Assembly: GCA_013397435.1 (NCBI GenBank)
Contig: VZRG01001335.1
Coordinates: 39,510-103,509 of the forward strand
DNA from: Erythrocercus mccallii
Taxonomy: Eukaryota > Chordata > Aves > Passeriformes > Dicruridae
Length of the DNA: 64,000 nucleotides
Direction of reading: 5' to 3'
Shown here: positions 26,330-36,078 of the stretch, piece by piece
Layout: each line of letters begins with the position of its first letter
How positions within the stretch are numbered: position 1 is the stretch's first letter
Notes under the pieces: model-generated
Database searches by the model: none
What the model saw: the letters and a program-made list of their open reading frames with translations, nothing else
Told to the model about the DNA's origin: nothing
Program-made: the position numbers and the translations under genes

Positions 26330-26435
26330 GGAGGAGAAAACCAAAGCTAAGCAAGATTTAAGCGATGTGCTCAAAGTCAGGCTGTGATTCAGTGGTCAGC
26401 TGAGAAGGCAGACGTGCTGTGCTAGCCACTATTCC
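26330..26435 (+). mobile_element. Possible MIR SINE relic
   Basis: The order GAGAAAACCAAAGC, GATTTAAGCGATGTGC, TCAAAGTCA, TCAGTGGTCAGC and TGCTAGCCACTAT parallels the MIR 3' half (GAGGAAACTGAGGC, GGTTAAGTAACTTGC, CCAAGGTCA, AGTAAGTGGCAGAGC, CTTAACCACTAT). The spacing also agrees. Divergence is high and the call is by eye. A second MIR-like segment lies about 1 kb to the right in the same orientation. Confidence 0.5.
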
Positions 26436-27414
26436 TGTTCCTCCCAAGTTAATGGCGATGGATTTATTCAGCGCATATTTATTTCGTGGGTTTCTTTTTC
26501 ATGACATTTCCTCAATTTCTTGACTTACAGTTTTCATTATTGTGAAATTTGATTACAGAACCAGGCAAAATCGCAGAGCAAGGCATGTTTCCACCAGGCA
26601 ATTTCACTCCAAGCTAGCCCCATCCCAGCCTGAGGATTGCATGGAGAGAGGATCGATTCTGAGTTTGCCAACTGACAGACTCCTGAGAAATATTCTGATC
26701 TTGTTTGGATCCCACTGAGAATATTTCATATGTTTAAAGGCCTGCTAAGTTTTTTTTTCTCCTGTTTGCCCGCTACTCCACATAGTGAAACAGTTTGGAA
26801 ATGAGGGACCACTGCTTCTGGATCCTCCACAATGTGAGCTGCTTTGTCCTTTGCTTTCTGTTTCTTCCTCTGTACACGCTGGCACAGATACTCCCTGATC
26901 AGAGCAGGCTATGCAGGATACAGAGATTCTCACAGTGTCAAAATGTAGCATGCTGGCCTGGAGCAACTCTTCAATTTTTCACATTTATGTGACACTATAA
27001 AAGTAAGTAAGAGCCATGATTTTATCTTGTGCCCTAGCAGCTAGAATTTACATAAACTTAGAGAGGTCTTGAAATCACAAATGTGAAGTGAAGTATTGTG
27101 TATCATTAAAATAAATCACTGTCACAGAAGCCTAAAACTTAACTAAAATCTCTCTTTTAAGAATCAGTCTGTCTGGTCATATAGTGCTGCCTGCAAATAA
27201 GTTTTGCACTCAGTATTCTGTAGTTCATATTAATTACATCAATCTCTATTTTTATTCTACAATTTCATATTTAATATCATAGAGTTGCCTCCCTTAACTA
27301 TGTTTAATTTGGCTTTATGTTTGTTTATTTTCTTTGTCGTGTCATTTTTTGTTCTTGTTGTTAGTTTTGTTTGGCACTTGTATAATCACACTTTGGAAAC
27401 ATTAACTAATTAAC
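26436..27414. other. Unique non-coding sequence, AT-rich at right
   Basis: No gene is recognised. The 27.0-27.4 kb part is strongly AT-rich with CATATTAATTACATC and similar cores, so it could be regulatory, but there is no compact cluster to point to. Confidence 0.55.
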
Positions 27415-27575
27415 CTTCCTAATACTCCTGGGAGGTACTGCAGACTACGTCAGCCTTACCCTGCCTCCCACTTCGTGATGAAATAAGCAGGAGTTGTCTG
27501 ATTTGCATAAGGATGAAAAGAAAGTTGTCTGAGCCAAGACTCAAATCTGGGGTTCCTAGCTGGGACTTTTCCCTT
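27415..27575 (+). mobile_element. Possible MIR SINE relic
   Basis: The stretch reads TCCTAATACTCCTGGGAGGT, then GATGAAATAAGC, TTTGCATAAGG and GAGCCAAGACTCAAATCTGG. The MIR consensus has TCCTCACAACAACCCTATGAGGT, GATGAGGAAACTG, CTTGCCCAAGG and GAGCCGGGATTCGAACCCAGG in that order and at similar spacing. This is the longest of the three MIR-like segments. Identity is low, in keeping with great age, and needs a profile search. Confidence 0.5.
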
Positions 27576-27938
27576 CCCTTTTGTACTGGGGCTACCTTAC
27601 AACGGGTTGTTGGATCAGATGAAGCAGGAATGGCAGATGAAGGGGTCGTGCCCCCTTCCCAGAGCTCCTTGTCACTCAGTACAGGCATTTGGGGCATCCC
27701 CAAGCCAAGCACAGAGTGTTCCCATCCTCACCTCACAAAGAACAAAAGCTAACGCTTGTACAGCTCATCTCTTTGGCACCATTGGTAGTGTTTAAAGATA
27801 CAAATGGAAACAAGGCATTTTCTGGTGGACACTATGCAAACCCCTATGAAAAATGGTCCCTTATATTCAACAGCCCACAAACTCCTCTGCCTATGCACTT
27901 TCTGTCTGAGTAGTGAACCCACCACCAGTCAGAGATCT
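27576..27938. other. Unique non-coding sequence
   Basis: No recognised feature. Short overlapping plus-strand frames (under 100 codons) lack any familiar motif. Confidence 0.6.
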
Positions 27939-28075
27939 ACCGTAGAATTACGGAACCATTTAGGATGGAAAAGCCCTCTAAGGTCACCTAGTCCAGGCAT
28001 TAACTCAGCACTGCCAAACCCACCATTAAACCAGAGACAGCATTGGAAAAACAGCCTCTCCAGAGGATGGCTGGA
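27939..28075 (-). mobile_element. CR1 LINE fragment, 3' end, 5'-truncated
   Basis: The left edge CGTAGAATTACGGAACC is a mutated form of the ATAGAATCATAGAATC tail. GGATGGAAAAGCCCTCTAAG, GTCACCTAGTCCAGGC, TTAACTCAGCACTGCCAA and CCCACCATTAAACCA then follow in the order found in the CR1 3' end. CTCCAGAGGATGGCTG near 28055 probably matches the CTCCAGGGATGGTGAC block, marking the truncated 5' end. The same subfamily type occurs at 60.84 kb. No coding part is present. Confidence 0.85.
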
Positions 28076-29914
28076 AGGGTAATTACCTTTGTAACTTTAT
28101 ACCTGGCATATGCAATAGATAGGCTAATATTATCAGAGGGAGGAGTAGGAACAGGGTTGGGCAAATCAGCTCAATCACAGGGATGAAGGCTACCCCAGGA
28201 AGCCAACTCCCGGGAAGCATCATGGCAGGAATATGCCTCAGGAAGGAGGAGGGCTGGTTTGTGCAACAGAGAGTGGGAGAGGCAGTGGGAAGAGCAAAGC
28301 CAGTGGAGCCCTGTGATGCTCCAGGCACCCCAAGCCTCGCCCTGGGGCCGTGTGGCTCAGAGCAGTGGCATGACGAAGGAGCAGGAGGTCCAAGCACGGT
28401 GTGAAAGGCTGGTGAGTCCTCTGTAGAAAAGCAGCCTGTGGGGAGGGGTTGTTCAGCCCTAGGAGAGGGAGAAGGCTCAGCACAGCCACACCCCACGCAC
28501 CTGGGCAGCCCTGCACTTCCAACCAGCCTGCTCCCACTGCTGCTTGGGGGGCATAGGGCCTCCCTCTTCTGCAGACTCTTGCAGTGTGTGAACTTGTGTG
28601 TGAACACGCCTAAACATCTCAGCAGCATCCCTTAGCTGCCAAAGGCTTGATGATCCTCCTCCACTCCCCTCTGTGCTCATGGCATTACAAACCAGTGCAC
28701 TGCAGCACTGGGGCAGGTTCCCACAGAGGGCTCTGACAGGACAGCCAAAACCACAACAGCTGAGAGGAGCAAGAGCAAGGACTCAGTGTGTTTCTCCCAC
28801 TCTGGTGGACTGGACAGCCATGCCTATCCAGCAGTGAATCACAGCAATAACCCACTGCACGCTGGAGCATTGCTCCCCATGGGCCAGCACATGCTTTGAA
28901 CAATCCTGACTGTTGAGATTGCATGAGAGCCCTGCAGTGTGTTGCCCCTTCCTGCTGTGACAGCACTGCCAGCCCTCAGCACACCCCAGCTCCTCAGACC
29001 AGAGTCATTTCTGCTTGTGAAGCCTGCAACCAGACCATTCTCTGTGTCTGTTTTTCCAAAGAGCAGGAAGGTGAACTGGGGATCACAGGGGAGGAAAGGG
29101 GTTTGATGCAATCTACACGTGTGTGTAAGTGAAATTCACAGCTGTATAATGGAAAAGCATGGTTTGAAATGTTTGTGAAGCAGGCCAGTAGTGGGCTGAA
29201 ATGTCAGCACTTCTCTCCTTTTTATGTGGTAGGAGAATAAGATTAAATTCCCCTTAAATGCCGTAGTGGCTTCTGCCTTATTAGAATCATCTCTCATAAC
29301 ATTTTTAGAGTATTGTGTGGAATCCACTTAAACGAATCCCCATGAAATGAAGAGTGCTGTTAGAATAATCTGGCTCTTGTGTGGTGGGCTCTGCCTTGCA
29401 CAGCAAGATTTGGCTGTGTGCTCGAGAGGGAGAGCAGGCACCAGCTTCCCAGCTATTCATATTTAAGTATCTCAAAAGGCACCAAGACACTTGCAACAAT
29501 ATTGTATCACACTGCTATTTGAGCAAGGAGAGAAAGAGCTTTGAATAATTAAAATCAATTAAAAGGCTAAAGGATAGGGATTCTTCTTGTCTTCAGAGAA
29601 CACTTTACAGCAGTAGGTAAATGTTTTCTTGCCTTACCCAATAATTATCTCTCTCAAACACACCTACCCACACACAGCCTTGTGCAGCCACAGTCTCTCC
29701 TGGTTTAGATTTTGGAAGATCTCAAGGTCAGTTATGTGAGCACTGACACCAATGCCCAGAGTGCTCGCACAGCCCGGATGGGGGTTCCCAAGGAAAGCAG
29801 CTCCAGCTGCCACAACCTAGACCCTGCTGGAGACCAAAACCTGCTCTCACAACTCTGTGCATTCAAATCCTTCTGGAAATATGTAGATGCTAACAGAGCT
29901 GGGCTCAAAGTGCC
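28076..29914. other. Unique non-coding sequence, GC-richer
   Basis: The 28.2-29.1 kb part is GC-richer and stop-poor, giving long overlapping frames on both strands (181 codons minus at 28083-28628). These are rich in Pro, Ser, Gly and Ala without any domain I recognise. No promoter or splice pattern supports them. Confidence 0.55.
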
Positions 29915-29927
29915 AAAAAAAAAAAAA
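29915..29927. repeat. A13 homopolymer
   Basis: Thirteen A residues sit in otherwise unique sequence. It lies 34 bp before a TG repeat. Confidence 0.9.
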
Positions 29928-29961
29928 TCTAATGTCTTAGATGAACACAGAGTGACAGCAC

Positions 29962-29985
29962 TGTGTGTGTGTGTGCGTGTGCGTG
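29962..29985. repeat. (TG)n microsatellite
   Basis: Twelve TG units, two of which are changed to CG (TGTGTGCGTGTGCGTG). Alternating purine-pyrimidine sequence of this length can adopt Z-DNA under supercoiling, which is a general property and not shown here. Confidence 0.9.
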
Positions 29986-32900
29986 GTTTTGATTCATGGG
30001 CTGGGAGCAGTGTGGTACAAGAGCACTTTCATCTCCCCAAGCTGGAGTTCAGGAGATTAATGTCTATTATCTTGGGAAAAAAGAAATAAAATCACAGCTA
30101 GCCCCTTGATCTGCTCCATCAGCTGATGTCTTCTCTGACTCAGGGCATCGCCACCTGAACGCCCACTGACCTCAGCGGTTCCTGGTAGTGATGCAGCTCC
30201 GTGAAGCAATCCCCAGAGGATTGCATTACCTGCTGATGAGGTGGCACTCCGAGCAGTGATGCAAACAGCGTGAGCCCTGAGAGCCTTTCTGCCTCTCCAT
30301 CCCTCCTTGGCATGCTCCTCTCCCTGCCAGGTCCCCCTGCCTCTCCTGAGAGCCCCAAGCATTTGGCTTTCTCTGCTGCCTTATTCAAAAAGCCCCATCA
30401 CTTCCCATAGCATGAAATCCCTGGAACAGAAAGGAATGAATTGCTGGCTGACACATGCCCTGCGATAAAACAGCAGCTTGTGAATAAATACATAAAGAAG
30501 CCTTTGGGTCTGGCTTGGCTTCAGAATAGATCTGTTTATTTCTGCTGTGATTTGGGGAGTACAAATATCTTTACATTAGCAAACAGCACACAAGGGGGTT
30601 TGTATCCCAGCACGGAATGTGTGTGGATTTGGGAAAGGCCAGCTCAAACCTTGGCACTGCCCATGGGGGGAAGAACAGTTCTGTATGGTCACACTCACCA
30701 GAAAATTATTATAAGAGTTTAATAGTTAACTTTGCCTTCGATAGCTCTTGTTCCACATCAGAACCTTCTTGCCTCCTTCCCCACCTCATTGACTAAATCT
30801 ATTAATTGAAATTATGGAAATAATTTTGAAAAATACAGTGAACAAAATGACATATTTGCTTTTGGGCAACAATATTTAAAATTTGAATTTTTCTGTGTTT
30901 TTCACAGGAAAATAATTCTGTTAGCAAGTTTATTTTTTTATCTGCCAGCTGAAGTCATATACATTTGAAAATGCGTATAAAGAGAGACAGAAAAGCACAA
31001 GATCATATTCCAGGTGACCTGTTCTGCGGAAGAGGAAGCTCCTGTGCTGCCCAGTGGGTGCCAGTGCTGGTCACTGAGGGAAGGAGGGAACCACACAGGT
31101 AAGTTGAGGACTCAGGTTTAGACTCAAAGGACTGGAAACAAGTCCATCCACCTCTGCCCGTGAGCCTGGCAAAAGTTGGATTTTTGTGCAGAGCGCCAAG
31201 AGCCAACAGGCAAGAACACTCAGTATAAAGCAATTTAAAAACATTGGCAAGAACATTTCCTCAATTCTTATTTAAGAACAGCCCTTTGCACCTGATCCAG
31301 AATTTCCTTGTGCATTCTCGGTTGTTTTAGCACCCTTTCTCCCCTAACATTTTTAGCTGAGCTCCCCGAAGGAAGCACAGACAATGCCATGTCCCTCCTC
31401 TCGAGGTTCCTGGATAGCAGCAGCATCAAGCAGCTCTCTGTGGTTCAGATGTATTTCAAACACGGGCCAACTGCCAGGCTTTCATTAAGTGAACAACATG
31501 TGAATGTAACCACATATAGAGCTGCTTCCATCCATGGAGCGCCCAGCTCCTCTGCACAAAAGCAGATGTTATGGAAACAGACCAAGTCAAATAAGCAAGG
31601 CAAGATTACCTCCATAATGAGCTAAAAATTAGTTCTGCACCCTCTTGAAGGGATCAAAAAAGAAAGAAAAAAACCTAACCAAAAAACCCCCACTTGTTTT
31701 CCTAAAATAAACAGTGCAAGTGGCACAGACGCACAGGCAGGTACCAGCAGGTGTAAAGCATTTTCTTTGTCAGTATCCCATACATATAGATTTTAAAGAT
31801 AAATTCAGACTCAAGACTAAATATATCCTAGTGAATCTAAATGGATATAAATTACTACTTCCAGCATACAAAGCACACCAAATAAAAAGCATCTGAATTT
31901 CTTTGCTTCTTAGACTCTGATTTATTATCTGGCCACAGGGAAGTGCTGTCATCACTGACATGTTTAGACAGATTAACACAAACTGATTATACTCTATAAA
32001 ATGATTACGTTTGAAATACCTTTATTTTGCTTATTTTTCTATTAAAAAATATTTTTGACATATGCATAGCACTCACTGTATGTTATCCTTTACCTACACA
32101 GGGTATTCCCTCCACCTTTAATCCAGAAATCTTGAACACACACTTTTTCCCTTCCTCTGCCATGAAATACTTTTTCTCCCATCACTGCACATCACTGTCC
32201 AACAGCCATGTGCCCCCAGTGCTGGTGAAGGAAAAGAACTGGCCACGGTGGCAATCAATATTTTAATTGCTAATTCCTTCTCAACATTAATCTCAAACCA
32301 ATGTTGCTCTCATCATCACCATTGTTCCAGGTCTGAGCCCAGGCTTTTCTCTTTTGCAGTGGTGAAAATGAAGTGGATTATTGGGAAGAGGAGGCAGCCA
32401 AAATGTGGATCAGTGCTACTGGGCAAGAAGCCTGGGGGATTTCCCTATTTTCTCCCAATTTTCTATCCCTTCTGAGCTTACTCATAAGGTACAAGAAGAG
32501 GAATTCTGAAGGGAAGTCCCTTCCTGGTGGTTCTCTGCCCACATGGACATATTCTTCCTCTCACCACCCCTTGCTCCACGGTGCTCCATCCAAGAAATAC
32601 AGGAGGGGATAACAGGGAAGGGGAGCAATGTAACTAGTTTCAAAGAAAAACTTTTCTACCTCATCAGCAGAGCTGAAAAGCTTTGAAAAAGCCTTGCTTT
32701 CTGCACAACAGGAACAGCTACACAAATTTCTTTCTCTTCCCTTCTCTTTCTCCCAGGAGGAGGGGAGTTAACAACCTGAGAGTTTTTTATACTTCTTCAT
32801 TACTTCAAAATGAACACTTTAATTCAAATTTCAGCACAGTTATGCTCTTTTTCTTTTCTTTTTTTTCTTTTTGAAAATGAGACATTGAATAGAAGGACTA

Positions 32901-33389
32901 CTTTATCCATTTTTTGTCTAAACATTTTTGGGGGTGGAGTGATCATTAAAATATACTGATACATGAGTCCTTGCAGTTTGCAATTTGGCTTACATTGAGT
33001 AATAGTTATTTGTCTGAGTTAAATTATTGTTGATGGATTTCTTTCATATTTCTTCCTCACTCTGAATAAGATTTACTGAATGTAGCTTTTAAATGTCATT
33101 ACATATGTGGTGTTAATTCACATCTGCATTTTTGTGCTGGGAGGGGTAACCTATTTTCTGCTTCCACTCTCAGTAGCTGGGCTCACATGTTTCAGGGGCT
33201 AGTTCTGCCATTCACTGCTTTCAAAGAGCCCTGATTGGCTTCAGTGGGAGTTAAAAGCACTTCAGGGCTTTAAGAAAGAGGTCTGATCAGTTTTTTAAAG
33301 TGTTCAAAGCTGAATGGATTTAACTATTATCCGTGAGTTTTCAGAAGTTTCTTTCAGCGACAGTATGGTCCTCAGTGCACTTAGTGTGA
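29986..33389. other. Unique non-coding sequence
   Basis: No gene is recognised. AT-rich parts at 30.75-31.0 kb (TCTATTAATTGAAATTATGG) and 31.77-31.99 kb have homeodomain-like cores in unique sequence and may be regulatory. A T-rich tract with scattered C lies at 32847-32872. The remainder is unremarkable. Confidence 0.55.
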
Positions 33390-33407
33390 TTTTTTTTTAA
33401 AAAAAAA
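33390..33407. repeat. T9A9 palindromic tract
   Basis: Nine T residues are followed directly by nine A residues, giving a perfect 18-bp palindrome with flanks GA and GG. Such T-then-A tracts are rigid and tend to exclude nucleosomes. It may also be simple slippage. Confidence 0.9.
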
Positions 33408-33979
33408 GGATTTGGTATATTGTGGCAATAACTGCAGAGCAAATGCCACCTACAAGGAGTCAAAATCAGTTCTTCCTCCAGCAGAAAGTCTCAGTCCATG
33501 GGTGTGATGTGAGGAGGCTCGGCTGGGAGACCTCAGCACAACCAGGAATGTTGGCTCTTGGCAGGCTGGGACCTGGAGCCCTGACACTGCTGATTAAAAC
33601 CTGTGACAAATTTATGTAATTTGCTCAAACCACAAATTTCCCTGGGGACCACCCTGGCCCATCGAGGCCGCCATGCTCTTTCCCTTCAGCCCTTCCCCTC
33701 ACTATTCCAGCCGTGCTGCTTCAGCTTGGCTTTGCCACAGCTCCACAGAAGATCCAACACCTGCTGATGGGGGCCTGGCTGGAGGTTCAGCCCCCTGGAA
33801 ACAGCCAGAATGACTGAAAAATACAAAAAGTGCTTGACAAAGCACCATAGGGTTAGGGATTTGAGGTATGGCGAGCACATTCCTCTATGTTCCCGCATCG
33901 CCCATGCAATCCATCCCAACACTCAAACGTAAGCACCTGCAGAAGGGCTGGCATATGGCAAAGGGCTCGACTGAAATGG
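33408..33979. other. Unique non-coding sequence
   Basis: No recognised feature. Open frames are under 80 codons. Confidence 0.6.
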
Positions 33980-34760
33980 GGCAACCATGGAGGGAACAGC
34001 CCTTGAAGTCCAAAACTTAGCTAATGGAAACTGGAATGGCGCCACTGATTACAAGGGACTCTCCTAATTAGCGCCACGCAGAGGGAGGGAGCTTTATGAA
34101 GCATAAAACACCACGCAGCAGAACGTCCCAGCAGAACTCAGCAGCCCTAACTCTGACCTTTAAAATCATATTCGTTCGGTAAGCTCACTTACAATGGCAA
34201 AGTGCTCCTAAAGACATACAGCGAGTACTGAGGCTTACAAGAGTGTTTTTATAAAACATATATATCTATCAAAGTGACAGCTGACTTTTAGTTAATCCTT
34301 GATAATTATGTTTCCTTGAGAATATTATGGAATGTCTGGTTTGAGGAAAAAAAAACACATAACCATGTTGATTTGTGGCAGAATTATGCATGCGTATGGC
34401 TTTGCACGTGAAGCTGATCAATATGTGTCATTAGTGTCTACATACATAATTTTTATGGCTCTTTTTAATAGGGTTTGCTTTATGTTTTATTTTGAGATTG
34501 CTAATGAAAGACAGCTATTTATTTAGAGGTCAGCATTAAGCTTGTTGTGATGAAATATGTATTTACTTTCTTTGTACTTGATAAGAATAATGCATGTACG
34601 CTTATTATGTCGGCAGCATAAGATTTATGATCTCCACCACTATTAATGTCTTGGCTTTTCAGTGCTTGGATTTTGTAAATGAGCTGATAAGTAGATACAC
34701 TGTTGTTACTTAGCAACCTTAATTGAAATTTTTAAACAAAATACTTTCATTTTGGAATTT
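33980..34760. promoter_or_regulatory. Candidate conserved non-coding element block
   Basis: This is the most enhancer-like block of the window. It is unique, mostly AT-rich, and dense in homeodomain-type and related cores: CTCCTAATTAGCGCC near 34073, TTAGTTAATCC near 34290, CATTAGTG near 34430, TTTTTATGGC near 34454 (HOX-type), GCTAATGA near 34500, and CTATTAATG near 34640. It also holds an RFX X-box-like site at 34705-34718. GCGCCAC occurs twice, 36 bp or so apart, at its left edge, and CpGs survive in AT-rich context (CATGCGTATGG, TACGCTTATTATGTCGG). Long blocks of this character in gene-poor vertebrate DNA are often deeply conserved developmental enhancers. The identity of any target gene is unknown and conservation could not be measured. 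Confidence 0.45.
34705..34718 (-). promoter_or_regulatory. RFX X-box-like site
   Basis: On the minus strand the site reads GGTTGCTAAGTAAC, close to the RFX X-box pattern of two half sites (GTNRCC then RGYAAC) separated by up to three bases; the left half has T in place of the final C. RFX factors control ciliary and other genes through such sites. It sits at the right end of the 34 kb element block, which raises its plausibility. Function is inference. Confidence 0.35.
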
Positions 34761-34869
34761 CCCAGGTAATTTTTTTTGGCACTCCTCTGTGTGTTTACTT
34801 TCTCTTTTCCTCCGTTTGTTACAAGAAGATACCTCAGTAGTTTTTCCCTCCCCTCTTTGTAATTAAAAC

Positions 34870-35014
34870 AAAACAGGAGAGGCGAGGAGGAAAGCAACTT
34901 TCAGCCAGTGACCCACAGCTTCTCCCTCACTCCTGACGTTTTCCCTGGCATGCGTCAGCAAAGCTTTTACGAGAAAATTGCGCCGTCCTCTCGCCACGAC
35001 CTTTCCGCGAGTTT
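34870..35014. promoter_or_regulatory. CpG cluster beside the 34 kb element
   Basis: Nine CpGs fall within about 75 bp (34937-35009), for example ATTGCGCCGTC, CTCTCGCCACGACC and TTCCGCGAG, against a background where CpG is rare. TGCGTCAGCA at 34951-34960 resembles a MAF half-site (its complement contains TGCTGACG). Retained CpGs suggest an unmethylated or constrained element such as a small promoter or enhancer. No TATA box, initiator or coding exon was recognised downstream. Confidence 0.4.
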
Positions 35015-35449
35015 TCAGCAGCACATAAACCTGCTGCTAAGTTTATGGAGGGCCTGCTGCAGACAGGCTGCTGCCCAGGGGAGGGGGCAGGCAGGGTACA
35101 CTGGGGCTCCAAAGGGGGACAAGCAGCATCCCCAGTCACCAGCAGCACCTGGGTGACCCCACAGCCTCTGTGCCTGCCCATCAGCAGCCCCAGCTGCACC
35201 CCTGGGCACAGCTGCTCATCACTGCCCAGCCAGGGCATCAGCCGTGCACCCCTCACCTGACCCTGCTTCCACAAGTGCTGCTGTCGCTGTTATCAGTGCT
35301 TCTCAAAGGATTTCCTGGTTATCTATTTTTTTAGCAAAAGGGTCCATAGCAGCTGCCAGGCTGTCCCTAGATGCCTGTGAAAATCCACCTGTAATGCAAA
35401 GTTAAATGTTGTCACATATCAGGGTCTCTGCTTTCCTGTTAGAAAAGAA
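35015..35449. other. Unique GC-richer non-coding sequence
   Basis: GC-richer to about 35.28 kb and stop-poor on both strands, then ordinary. A 115-codon minus-strand frame here lacks any familiar feature and its start falls in low-information sequence. Confidence 0.55.
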
Positions 35450-35470
35450 AAACAAACAAACAAACAAACA
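35450..35470. repeat. (CAAA)n microsatellite
   Basis: Five AAAC units follow an A-rich GAAAAGAAAA stretch. Similar to the tract at 18.98 kb. Confidence 0.9.
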
Positions 35471-35501
35471 TCCCTGGCTCCTATCTTAGTACTGAGATTG
35501 A

Positions 35502-35584
35502 TTTTTCTTTATAGTTTTATATATTTATATATAAATATATAATTTTTTTTTCTTTATAGCTTTATATATATAGTATATATAATT
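35502..35584. repeat. AT-rich tract with internal 22-bp direct repeat
   Basis: The stretch is almost entirely A and T. The 22-bp segment at 35502-35523 (TTTTTCTTTATAG, then TTTTATATA) recurs at 35547-35568 with one change (T to C after TATAG), an offset of 45 bp. The second copy continues into further TATATA steps. It looks like a local duplication within AT-rich simple sequence. Confidence 0.8.
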
Positions 35585-36027
35585 ATCTGAGTCTTCAGGT
35601 GCCATATCAGAGACCATACCCTGTAATCATGGCACTGATCGTTCAACAATTATTCATCCTCTTCCTCCTTGAGCTCTTTATGGGGGCATAACGTTCAAGG
35701 GTGAGAGACCTGAATCAGTTTAATCCCTTTGTCTTTTTTCTTTGTGCTTTGGTGCATTCAATACTTTTGTCAGATGTAATTATATCTGGGTAATGAGGAG
35801 ATGAGTTCTGAGCTGAAGTGGAATAGTTACAAGGTGTGTGAGCTTGTCCCACACACAGAGACAGGAATTACAGGCTGAGGAATAAAAGTTTTCCTTGTCA
35901 GTGTGATCTGAGAGGTGTCAGAGGAGCAGCAGCTAGCAAGGAGAGAACAAGCCAGGGCTGATTCAACCTGGCTCCAAAAACAGCACAAAAAAACCACCTG
36001 GATCCTAACATTTGTTTAGAAAAAGGC

Positions 36028-36030
<3 letters not shown>
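35585..36030. other. Unique non-coding sequence before a long A run
   Basis: No gene is recognised. The last 80 bp become A-rich (CCAAAAACAGCACAAAAAAACC) before the homopolymer. No body of a known retroposon was recognised, although the arrangement of unique sequence followed by a long A run is what a processed retrocopy would leave. Confidence 0.5.

Positions 36031-36076
<46 letters not shown>
36031..36076. repeat. A46 homopolymer
   Basis: Forty-six uninterrupted A residues, much the longest homopolymer in the window. Avian CR1 machinery does not normally leave poly(A) tails, so this is either a slippage-expanded simple repeat, the tail of a retrocopy, or a length that is uncertain in the assembly. 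Confidence 0.97.

Positions 36077-36078
<2 letters not shown>

Noticed and set aside
28083..28628. 181-codon minus-strand open frame
   Set aside because: Composition is Pro/Ser/Leu-rich with no known domain, other frames are open over the same bases, and it begins close to the CR1 fragment.
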